A stretch of 64,000 bases of DNA from SG8-41 sp035259205. Its GTDB lineage: Bacteria > Pseudomonadota > Gammaproteobacteria > Burkholderiales > SG8-41. Under the pieces are notes generated by a model, which was not told the DNA's origin, made no database searches, and saw nothing but the letters and a program-made list of their open reading frames with translations. This document shows, in pieces, positions 1-7,704 of this stretch (position 1 is the first letter of the stretch; each line of letters starts with the position of its first letter). The position numbers were made by a program, and so were the translations under genes. The stretch covers positions 9,288 through 73,287 of the forward strand of contig DATFWO010000318.1 of assembly GCA_035259205.1 (NCBI GenBank). Reading direction: 5' to 3'.

Positions 1-1
1 C

Positions 2-3000
2 GCGTGTGCCGCGCTTGCGCTGGGTATCGAGTTTACGCAGTTGTTTTTCCCGCCGCGCACGGTATCCCTTAACGACATCGTCGCCGAATTCATGGGGAGC
101 GCGCTCGGCGTCGCCATCTGGCTCGGTTGGGGCGATGCGCTTCAGCGGCTGTGGGTCGAAATGATGCGCGGCGGATTGCCGGCAATCCGCGCCGCGGTCG
201 TTCTCTACGTGCTGGCGTATCTGGCCTTGAGCTTCTTTCCGTACGATTTTCTCGTTTCGCTGAAGGAGTTCTCGGACAAGCTCGCCTCCGGCAACTATGG
301 ATTGCTCATGGCGCCCCAAACCTGCGAGCAATTGTCGATTTGCGCCAGCAAGCTCATCGCGGAGATCGTAGTCGTCGTTCCGCTCGGCGTATTGCTGGGC
401 ATGGCGCTCGGCAGAGCTGCGCGGCACGCCTACGCCATCGCTGCGCTGTGCGGTGTGGTGCTCGGCCTGACGATAGAGGCTGTACAGCTGGTCATCGCGT
501 CGGGAATCTCGCAGGGCGTGTCGGTGGCGACGCGCGCGGTGGGAATGGCGATCGGCGTGGCCTGGTACCGGCATATGCGCTGGCAGTGGCTGTATGGACT
601 GCGGCCGTACGCCATCCTTGCCGTCCTGCTGGCGATCCCGGCCTATCTGTTTGCCGTGATGTGGGCCAACGGCTGGTTCAGCGCGCGTTGGGGAGGGCTC
701 GAGCACGCCCATGCCAGCCTGCAGGAGGTGAACTGGCTGCCCTTCTACTACCATTACTACACCACCGAAACGGAGGCCCTGCGCAGCGCGCTGACCAACG
801 TCGCCATCTACATGCCGATCGGTGTCCTTTACTGGATGTGGACCCTGCGCCGCTCGCATACCTATTCCGACGGTTTGACCCTGGTTCCGGCCTTGATCGC
901 CGCGCCGCTCGCGGTGGCGATGGAAGTAGGCAAGCTGTTCGTCCCGGGAAAACATCCCGATCCGACCGACGTGCTGATTGCGACGGTTACGGCGCCGGCA
1001 GCCTACGTCCTGGCGCGGCAATTGCAAAGATGGGCAGTGGAAGGCGAATCGGGGGCCGGGCGTATCGCGGCACACCGTGGCTCGTCGGGCGCGGCTCAGG
1101 CCGTCCCCGTTGCGTCGCAAAGCGCGGGAAGAGTGGCGGCGGCGTTGCTGCTGCTCGCCGGCACCGGCATCGCGGCGTTCTACTATCCGCTCGGCGGCGG
1201 CTGGCTGGGGTTGGCGCTGGGGCTCTACGCCGCCGTGTTGTGGCGCCATCCGGGAGCGTCCCTGCCCGCCGTGCTCGCGCTGCTGCCTTTGCTCAACTTC
1301 GCGCCGTGGAGCGGCTGGATACTGCTCAATGAATTCGACCTGCTCGTCGCGGTTACGCTGGCGGTGCGCCTGCTGCGGCCACCCCCGCCAGTTCGCGGTC
1401 CCGTCCTTACCGGGTCTGCAAAGTACGCGATTGGACTGCTCGCAGTGTCCTTCCTCGCAAGCGCCAGCGTCGGTCTCCTGCCGTTGCCGTCGTTCGACCA
1501 GAATGCGCTGGTGAGCTACTACACGGGGTTCAACAGCCTCAGGCAATTGAAGGGCTTCGCGTGGGCGCTGGCGCTGCTGCCGCTGCTGATCGAGGAGACG
1601 CAAAACCGGCGCATGGATCAGCGACTGGCTGCGGGTACGCTCGCCGGACTGTGCGCGGTGGTTGCGGTGGTCGTTTGGGAGCGCGTCGTGTTTGCGAGCC
1701 TGAAGGATTTTGCCGGCGAGTATCGTGTCGACGGCCCGTTCCCGGAGCTGCACACCGGGGGCGGGGACGTTCACGCCTATCTCGTGATGGCGATACCGCT
1801 CGTCGTGGCGTGGATCGCGCTGCGGCCCAATGCGATCCGGATCGCGTTTGGAACCGCCCTGTTTGCACTTGCGAGCTACGCGCTCGCAATGACCTTCACC
1901 AGGGGTGGCTACGTGGGGTACTGCGGCGCGCTGGGGGTGCTCGCGGTCTCGGCGGTGATCTACTGGGTGCGGCAGCGCGCGTGGAGGCTCGGCCCCGTCG
2001 TTGTGGCTGGCGCGCTCGGGTTGGCCGGTCTCGCAGTCATGGTCCCGATCGTATCCGGCTCCTTCATGGGGAGCCGGCTGGCGGCAGCGCATTCGGATGC
2101 CGCTACTCGCACGCGGCACTGGGCCGAGGCCATCAACATGATGGACCGCGGCACGGCGACTGCGCTGTTCGGGATGGGGCTGGGCAGTTTTCCGAAGACC
2201 GTCGTCTTCAAGGAGCGCGACGCAGCTTCGGCGACGTTCAGCTACAGGCAGGAAGGCGGCAACAGCTATGTGCGTCTGGGCTCGGGAAAAGCCCTGTATC
2301 TCGATCAGAGGGTAGCCGTCGAGGCTGGAAAGGCGTACACGATTTCGCTGGATCTGCGCAGCCCAAACCGGGGGGCGAAGGTTGACATTCCCATCTGCGA
2401 AAAGAGCTTCCAGTACTCGTTCCGGTGCGGAAGCGTGAGCTTTGCGGTCAAGACGCCGGGGACGGGCTGGGAACACAACGAAGCTGCTTTCAACTCGAAG
2501 GAAGTCGGATCGGGTGCGCGGTTTCTGCAGCGTCCGGTGGCGCTCGGTCTTACCAATGCGCAGCCGGGCACCCTCGTTGACGTGGACAACGTGCGGCTGC
2601 TGGATGAAAAGGGCCGCAATCTTATCGCCAACGGAGATTTCTCGCGGGGCGGCGAGCGCTGGTTCTTTGCGGCCGACGACCATTTGCCGTGGCACATTTT
2701 CAATCTCTGGGTGCAGGTCCTGTTCGAGCAGGGATGGGTCGGTGTCGTGGCGCTTGCGGTAGCCGTCCTGATGTCGCTGGCGCGGCTCGCAAGCGGAGCG
2801 TGGAGGGGCGAGCTCGTTTCCGGGGCGCTGCTTGCGGCCCTGTGCGGATTTCTCCTGGTCGGCCTCACCGAGAGCCTGTTCGATGGGCCGCGCGTAACGA
2901 CGTTATTTTTCCTGTTGCTGTTTGCCGGGCTTCTGCGATCTGCCGGACAGAGCGCTATCGACCGCTCCCAGCGCGATTCTGCGTCCGGCGGTTTGACTTC

Positions 3001-3019
3001 CGTCCATTCGATATCCTAA
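2..3019 (+). CDS. VanZ-repeat / O-antigen ligase-like membrane protein with inserted carbohydrate-binding-like loop (5' partial)
   Basis: The reading frame is open from base 2, so the gene starts before the window; 1005 residues are visible. Three VanZ-like units occur in tandem: the end of one at residues 1-40 (EFTQLFFPPRTVSLNDIV), a second around 115-185 and a third around 265-345 (NVAIYMPIGV, then an E-x2-K-LF and a DPTDVL segment). A polytopic O-antigen ligase/polymerase-like region follows, with the family's T-R-G-G-Y motif near residue 633. About 145 residues (740-885) without membrane segments sit between the last helices and look like a jelly-roll carbohydrate-binding module (ISLDLRS, VDVDNVRLLD, NLIANGDFS). 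That loop should be periplasmic. The gene lies 58 bases before the mannose-1-phosphate gene, so a role in polymerising or ligating the exopolysaccharide is inferred. Fold assignments are by motif only. Confidence 0.85.
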   Translation, partial: ACAALALGIEFTQLFFPPRTVSLNDIVAEFMGSALGVAIWLGWGDALQRLWVEMMRGGLPAIRAAVVLYVLAYLALSFFPYDFLVSLKEFSDKLASGNYGLLMAPQTCEQLSICASKLIAEIVVVVPLGVLLGMALGRAARHAYAIAALCGVVLGLTIEAVQLVIASGISQGVSVATRAVGMAIGVAWYRHMRWQWLYGLRPYAILAVLLAIPAYLFAVMWANGWFSARWGGLEHAHASLQEVNWLPFYYHYYTTETEALRSALTNVAIYMPIGVLYWMWTLRRSHTYSDGLTLVPALIAAPLAVAMEVGKLFVPGKHPDPTDVLIATVTAPAAYVLARQLQRWAVEGESGAGRIAAHRGSSGAAQAVPVASQSAGRVAAALLLLAGTGIAAFYYPLGGGWLGLALGLYAAVLWRHPGASLPAVLALLPLLNFAPWSGWILLNEFDLLVAVTLAVRLLRPPPPVRGPVLTGSAKYAIGLLAVSFLASASVGLLPLPSFDQNALVSYYTGFNSLRQLKGFAWALALLPLLIEETQNRRMDQRLAAGTLAGLCAVVAVVVWERVVFASLKDFAGEYRVDGPFPELHTGGGDVHAYLVMAIPLVVAWIALRPNAIRIAFGTALFALASYALAMTFTRGGYVGYCGALGVLAVSAVIYWVRQRAWRLGPVVVAGALGLAGLAVMVPIVSGSFMGSRLAAAHSDAATRTRHWAEAINMMDRGTATALFGMGLGSFPKTVVFKERDAASATFSYRQEGGNSYVRLGSGKALYLDQRVAVEAGKAYTISLDLRSPNRGAKVDIPICEKSFQYSFRCGSVSFAVKTPGTGWEHNEAAFNSKEVGSGARFLQRPVALGLTNAQPGTLVDVDNVRLLDEKGRNLIANGDFSRGGERWFFAADDHLPWHIFNLWVQVLFEQGWVGVVALAVAVLMSLARLASGAWRGELVSGALLAALCGFLLVGLTESLFDGPRVTTLFFLLLFAGLLRSAGQSAIDRSQRDSASGGLTSVHSIS

Positions 3020-3077
3020 CCTACCATCGTCTGGACCAAGACGGTTTCGTGCTAACCCGTCGAAGAGAGGACATTGA

Positions 3078-4553
3078 ATGGATACTCCGCTGACTCGCCT
3101 GCAGCCGCAGGCCGCGACACTGAACAGCGCACGGCGCTACGCGATCGTGCTCGCGGGCGGTTCCGGAACGCGACTCTGGCCGCTGTCGCGCGCGACCATG
3201 CCCAAGCAGTTGCTCGCCCTGAACGGCGCCGAGACGCTCTTGCAGCAGACCGCTCTCAGGCTCGCGCCGATGGTCGATCCCCGACACGTCGTCACCGTAA
3301 CCCACGCCGATCACCGCTTCGAAGTAACCGGACAACTGCACGCGCTCGATTCACGCCTTGCCGAGGGCGTGCTGGCGGAACCGATCGGGCGCAACACGCT
3401 CCCTGCCATCGCTTGGGCGGTCGCGCGCATCGCCCGGGAGACGCCTGATGCGCTGGTCGGCGTCTTTTCTTCCGACCATGCAGTCGCGGATCCGGCGGCG
3501 TTTCTCGCTGCCTGGCAGACGGCGGAATCGGCGGCTGAAGCGGGCTATATCACGTTGTTCGGCATGCGTCCGACCGAGCCCGCGACCGGCTTCGGTTACA
3601 TCGAGGCGGGTGCGCCGCTGCAATTGCCTGCGCAGGCGGGTGCGGTGCCGCAACCCGTGCGACGGGTCGCGCGCTTCGTGGAGAAGCCCAACCTCGAAAA
3701 AGCGCGCGAATTTGTCGAGCGCGGCAACTACTATTGGAACGGCGGCATGTTCGTGTTCCGTGCCGATCGGCTGCTCGCGACCCTGGAACGCTGTCAGCCC
3801 GTCCTCTCCTCGGCATTGCCGGATCTGGCCCGCAGCGAGCGGCTCGCGCCCGTCGAGCTGTACCGGGACTTGCCCGACACGTCCATCGACTACGGCGTTC
3901 TCGAGCACACCGATAACGTGGCCGTGGTGCCGGTGGAGATGGGCTGGAGCGATCTTGGCGGGTGGGATGCGCTGTATCAGCAACGCGTCAAGGACAGCGA
4001 CGGCAACGTGATGCAGGGTGATGTGGTGGCGGTGGGCAGCCGTAACAATCTGCTGTGGAGCGAGCACGGCACGTTGGCGACCCTCGGGCTGGAAAACATT
4101 GTGGTCGTGCAGACGCGCGACGCGACGCTCGTGTGCGACCGCGATCAGGCCGTCGATCTGAAGCAGCTGGTTACCCGCCTGAAGACCAAGCACGGCAATC
4201 TCACGGAGATGCACCTTACGGTAGCGCGACCCTGGGGAACCTACACGACCCTGGAAGAGGGGCACCGCTACAAGATCAAGCGTATCGTAGTGAATCCGGG
4301 CGCGAAGCTATCGCTGCAGATGCACTATCATCGCTCGGAGCATTGGGTGGTGATCGCCGGTACCGCGAAGATCGTGAACGGGGAGCAGGAGATATTTCTG
4401 GAGGAAAACCAGTCCACCTACATCCCCAAAACCCACCGTCACCGCCTCGAGAATCCCGGCAAGATCCCGCTCCAGATCATCGAGATCCAGACCGGTCCCT
4501 ACCTCGAAGAAGACGACATCGTGCGCTTCGGGGACGTCTACGGGCGGTCATGA
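3078..4553 (+). CDS. manC: Mannose-1-phosphate guanylyltransferase / mannose-6-phosphate isomerase (bifunctional, type II)
   Basis: 491 residues, the usual length of the bifunctional ManC/AlgA family. The N-terminal nucleotidyltransferase carries the sugar-nucleotide signature LAGGSGTRLWPLSR at residues 25-40 and an FVEKP motif near 200. The C-terminal cupin isomerase domain starts near 385 (RPWGTY) and contains QMHYHRSEHW, which supplies metal-binding histidines, and IPKTHRHRLEN. Family knowledge: it makes GDP-mannose from GTP and mannose-1-phosphate and interconverts mannose-6-phosphate and fructose-6-phosphate, in the cytoplasm. GAGAGGAC precedes the ATG. Its 3' end overlaps the convergent methyltransferase gene by six bases. 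GDP-mannose would feed the polysaccharide encoded around it. Confidence 0.95.
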   Translation: MDTPLTRLQPQAATLNSARRYAIVLAGGSGTRLWPLSRATMPKQLLALNGAETLLQQTALRLAPMVDPRHVVTVTHADHRFEVTGQLHALDSRLAEGVLAEPIGRNTLPAIAWAVARIARETPDALVGVFSSDHAVADPAAFLAAWQTAESAAEAGYITLFGMRPTEPATGFGYIEAGAPLQLPAQAGAVPQPVRRVARFVEKPNLEKAREFVERGNYYWNGGMFVFRADRLLATLERCQPVLSSALPDLARSERLAPVELYRDLPDTSIDYGVLEHTDNVAVVPVEMGWSDLGGWDALYQQRVKDSDGNVMQGDVVAVGSRNNLLWSEHGTLATLGLENIVVVQTRDATLVCDRDQAVDLKQLVTRLKTKHGNLTEMHLTVARPWGTYTTLEEGHRYKIKRIVVNPGAKLSLQMHYHRSEHWVVIAGTAKIVNGEQEIFLEENQSTYIPKTHRHRLENPGKIPLQIIEIQTGPYLEEDDIVRFGDVYGRS

Positions 4554-5249
4554 CCGGCTCTGATAGATGATATGCCGCGAGTCCCGCTTCACCACGATCC
4601 AGTGGGCTTCGTCGAAGACGTGCGGGTGTAGCGGCTCGACGTAGATTACGAACACGTCGCGCGGGCTCTTCCGGAGCGAACGTTCGATGTTACCGACCAC
4701 CTCCCGCATGACGATCTCCCCGAAAGGGTTGTAGAAGTAGCACACGAGTGGATCGTCGGGTAGCTCGAGGTCCGCGGCATCGCCGAGGACAGCCTGTATA
4801 TTCCTGCATCCGTTGGTCCGACCGAGGAGCGCGGCAATATTCTTCTGGAGGATCTCATGCAGCTCTCGTGAGAATTCCACTCCGAGAATTCTCCGGAACG
4901 GAAACTCGGCCGCCAATAGCATCACACGGCCCTTGCCGCAGCCGAAATCGATGAAAACAAAATCCGAATACCTGATGCCGCAGTCGCGGAGGATTTGTCT
5001 TACGAGGTCGACTCCGCTGGGTTGATAGCGCCCCGCATGCGCGGCGTGGCGCGAATCGATGTCGAGCGAGCCTATCTCCCTGATCTCGGTCGTCTCGACC
5101 CCGAGTGCCTCGTCGAGCGAACGACCCGAGGGATCGGATTCCCCGCGCCTCCCGATCCGTCGCAGGTAGTATCCGGCGTTGTAGGCGAGCAAATAGCAGA
5201 ACTTGGCGAAGCCGTGCCGCCGAAAAGCCTTGAGCGCTCGCTTGAACAT
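4548..5249 (-). CDS. Class I SAM-dependent methyltransferase
   Basis: 233 residues. The SAM-binding motif I is DFVFIDFGCGKGRVMLLAA near residues 115-133, followed by an acidic residue after the next strand (GVEFS) and a YNPFGE segment in the position of motif IV. No signal peptide or membrane segment is seen. The substrate cannot be told. The next gene on the same strand is a GNAT protein 83 bases upstream, so the two are probably co-transcribed. Tail-to-tail overlap with the ManC gene is six bases. Its place in an exopolysaccharide locus suggests sugar or lipid modification, but that is inference. Confidence 0.85.
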   Translation of the reverse strand: MFKRALKAFRRHGFAKFCYLLAYNAGYYLRRIGRRGESDPSGRSLDEALGVETTEIREIGSLDIDSRHAAHAGRYQPSGVDLVRQILRDCGIRYSDFVFIDFGCGKGRVMLLAAEFPFRRILGVEFSRELHEILQKNIAALLGRTNGCRNIQAVLGDAADLELPDDPLVCYFYNPFGEIVMREVVGNIERSLRKSPRDVFVIYVEPLHPHVFDEAHWIVVKRDSRHIIYQSRS

Positions 5250-5331
5250 CGATACCGTCTATTTGCGGCTGGAACCAGGCTCCCGATGATATCGTGCAGG
5301 CGGCGTGACGGCACGACATGCTCGCGCCGCG

Positions 5332-6273
5332 TTACGCGGCCCTGCGCACCAGGCGCCGTACCGCGTTCTTCAAGCCGACACTGTCCAGCACGCGTCCCGT
5401 CGATGCCGTCAACGCATCGACGGCCGCGTGCAGACGAACGCACAGGAGATTCCAGGCGTTGCGGCGGTAGAAATAGACGTCCGCACAGTGCACGTGATCG
5501 GTGGCGAAAAACGCTTTCTGCTGCCCTTCGCCCTCGGTGAAATCGAATATCCGGTAGCAGCCCTCGTCGAACAGCTTTTTCAATATCACGTACTGCAGTA
5601 CGGTTCCAGGGGATAGATGCCGGCAGGACGCATCGTAGCCGACGTACTGATAGACGAGAACGCCGGCGTGGAGTGGACAATAAACGTACGCCGCGGGCTG
5701 GTCACCGTTGAACAGCAGGTACGCGCGCACCTCCCCCCGAGCGCCGGCGTCGAGCATCTGCTCTTTGAATTCGACGCACGCCGGCAGCCCGCTGTGGAGC
5801 AGACGCTCCTGATAAGTCCTGCTCGAGAGCTCGCGGGCGAGGCGGTAGAACTCTGCGAGTTCCGCCGGCGAGCGGTACTCCTTCCAGACGAGTTCCCCGC
5901 CGCTCGTGCTGGCGTAGCGACGCACCTTGCGCGCGAGGGTCGATCGGGACTTTGAAGAGAAACGCTTGAGGTAGCCCTCGAAATCTCCCCTCAAATCGAC
6001 GTAGAACCTTTTATATTGATGCGGCACGTACCTGATCCAATCGCGGTCAACGCTGATGCGTGGGAGCGGAGGGTTGACGGGAAGAGATCGCATCAGGAAC
6101 GGGCCATTGCCGGGGGGGAGTCGATTCGCCGGCGAAAAATGCGGCTCCTCGCCGCCGGAGGAACCGCAGAATCGGCGGTTGTAGGAAAACCCGTTCTGCA
6201 CCCAGGTAAACATGGAGATCTCGCCGAGGCGATAGCTCAGCCGGACGCTGGCGGGCGACCAGTCCGGGCTCAC
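5332..6273 (-). CDS. GNAT-family acyltransferase (CelD/BcsL-like, Acetyltransf_6 type)
   Basis: 313 residues from a GTG start. The central and C-terminal parts match the CelD/FemAB-like GNAT pattern: a basic segment (KSRSTLARKVRR) near residues 105-118, GEVRAYLLFNGDQPAAYVY, then LSPGTVLQYVILKKL and the YRIFDFTEGEGQQKAFF segment. Related proteins occur in exosortase-linked exopolysaccharide loci and are thought to transfer acyl or aminoacyl groups. The N-terminus is doubtful: a short upstream frame (DWPRLALEPDE, near 6310-6350) resembles the usual start of this family and ends in a TGA that overlaps the GTG, so a frameshift or a coupled short gene is possible. It sits upstream of the methyltransferase in the same direction. 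Confidence 0.8.
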   Translation of the reverse strand: MSPDWSPASVRLSYRLGEISMFTWVQNGFSYNRRFCGSSGGEEPHFSPANRLPPGNGPFLMRSLPVNPPLPRISVDRDWIRYVPHQYKRFYVDLRGDFEGYLKRFSSKSRSTLARKVRRYASTSGGELVWKEYRSPAELAEFYRLARELSSRTYQERLLHSGLPACVEFKEQMLDAGARGEVRAYLLFNGDQPAAYVYCPLHAGVLVYQYVGYDASCRHLSPGTVLQYVILKKLFDEGCYRIFDFTEGEGQQKAFFATDHVHCADVYFYRRNAWNLLCVRLHAAVDALTASTGRVLDSVGLKNAVRRLVRRAA

Positions 6274-6576
6274 GGATCTCTCGCGCTGGCCTGCTCGACT
6301 ATGCCCGTCTCATCGGGCTCCAAGGCCAATCTTGGCCAGTCTTGCTGGGACGGCCGCAGGTCGGCATGAAGAGCTTGAAGGTTTTGGGAATTCTTCATCG
6401 ACTTTCGGCCCAACTCAGGATTGCACGCTCGGAGATCGAAGGCAACGGCAAGCGAGCTGGCACCCATCGATGTTGCGTTGACTCATGGTGCGCGCCAACC
6501 GGTGCGAAATAACGAACGAGGGATGGAACCTCAACGCATTCATAGGGTCAGTGAGTGGCGAACATTCTGCGCAGTT

Positions 6577-6594
6577 TGTCTAAAAATTTTACAA
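6577..6594 (-). promoter_or_regulatory. PEP-CTERM-type box
   Basis: The minus strand reads TTGTAAAATTTTTAGACA. It is about 70 bases upstream of the sigma-54 promoter of the Sel1/lytic transglycosylase gene. Confidence 0.78.
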
Positions 6595-6654
6595 AACCCG
6601 CCTGCGCCGCTACCGAACGGCCAAAAACATTAAAGTAATCAGAGGGGGGCGCGA

Positions 6655-6670
6655 TTGGCTCAAAAATTGC
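6655..6670 (+). promoter_or_regulatory. Sigma-54 promoter for the lytic transglycosylase gene
   Basis: TTGGCTCAAAAATTGC, GG and GC ten bases apart, TTGC intact. Transcription would start near 6682. Confidence 0.8.
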
Positions 6671-6706
6671 TTCAGCGTGCATAGTTAATCTCTCGATTTC
6701 AAGCCC

Positions 6707-7615
6707 ATGAAACGAGCAATTATCCTGTTCATGGCGGTTATGGGATGGGCGCCGGCTGCGGTGTGGGCACTGGGCGAACCGGCGGTGCCGATCGAGGCAC
6801 TCGAAGAATCGGCCGCGCGCACGGGCGATCCCGAAGCAATGACGCTGCTGGCGCAGAAGTACGAGCACGCCGAAGGCGTCGCCAAAGATTTCAACCGGGC
6901 CAATGAGCTCTACTGCAAGGCCGCGAAACTCGGCTATGCGGAGGCGCAGTTCAAGCTCGGCTGGGTCTATGCCAATGGGCGCGGTGTGCCGCGCGACGAC
7001 CACGTCGCGGCGGCGCTGTTTGCGTTGGCGGCCGATCAGGGCCACGAGTACGCCGCAAAGCTCCTTCCGTATGTGCGCCGCGATTCCGAGGCGAAATTGC
7101 CCGACTGCATGTTACCCGACACGGTCCGGGTCGCAACCGATGATCCTTTGGACTCGCCGCGCGGCCGCAGCGAGATCGAGTTGCTGGTGCACAGGCTGGC
7201 GCCGCAGTTTGCGGTGGATCCGAAGCTCGCGCTGGCGGTGATCTCCGTCGAATCTGCCTTCAATCCCGCGGCGATCTCGCCCAAGAACGCGCAAGGGTTG
7301 ATGCAATTGATACCCGAGACCGCGGAGCGCTTCGGCGTGAAGCAGATCTTCAGCCCGGTCGAGAACATCAAGGGCGGGCTGGCGTATCTGCGCTGGCTGC
7401 TGGCGTTCTTCCAGGGCGACGTGCCGCTGGTCCTCGCGGCGTACAATGCGGGCGAGCGCGCGGTCGAGAAGTATCGCGGCATCCCTCCCTACGCGGAAAC
7501 CCGCAACTACGTCAGAAAGATTACCAGCGTTTACCGCCAACCTCTTCATCCCTTCGATGCCGGCGTCGTCGAGCCTTCGCAGATCATGATCGAGGCGAAG
7601 CGCATCCGGCGCTAA
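6707..7615 (+). CDS. Sel1-repeat lytic transglycosylase (SLT domain)
   Basis: 302 residues. A signal peptide (IILFMAVMGWAPAAVWA) opens the protein. Sel1-type TPR repeats cover about residues 30-125 (AKLGYAEAQFKLGWVYANGRGV). The transglycosylase domain spans about 155-280; it has the catalytic Glu in VISVESAFNP, the GLMQLIPETA segment and the AAYNAGERAV motif. Family knowledge: such enzymes cleave peptidoglycan between MurNAc and GlcNAc, with anhydro-product release. The start is the ATG about 25 bases after the predicted sigma-54 transcription start. A PEP-CTERM-type box lies about 70 bases upstream of that promoter, so the gene is probably a PrsR target. Local wall opening for export is a plausible role but is inferred. 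Confidence 0.93.
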   Translation: MKRAIILFMAVMGWAPAAVWALGEPAVPIEALEESAARTGDPEAMTLLAQKYEHAEGVAKDFNRANELYCKAAKLGYAEAQFKLGWVYANGRGVPRDDHVAAALFALAADQGHEYAAKLLPYVRRDSEAKLPDCMLPDTVRVATDDPLDSPRGRSEIELLVHRLAPQFAVDPKLALAVISVESAFNPAAISPKNAQGLMQLIPETAERFGVKQIFSPVENIKGGLAYLRWLLAFFQGDVPLVLAAYNAGERAVEKYRGIPPYAETRNYVRKITSVYRQPLHPFDAGVVEPSQIMIEAKRIRR

Positions 7616-7704
7616 TTTCGGGCTTCCTTCTGCTCTAAAATCTGGAACTTCCGCCACTGCTGGGGGCCCGAACCAGGGGTGGACACCGCGCAACCAATCG
7701 GCGC

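Larger units (their letters stand above)
6274..6706. other. Regulatory gap upstream of the lytic transglycosylase gene
   Basis: Contains a box (6577) and a sigma-54 promoter (6655). A 65-codon minus frame ending at 6270 overlaps the GNAT start and may be the lost N-terminus of that gene; otherwise no gene is seen. Confidence 0.5.
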
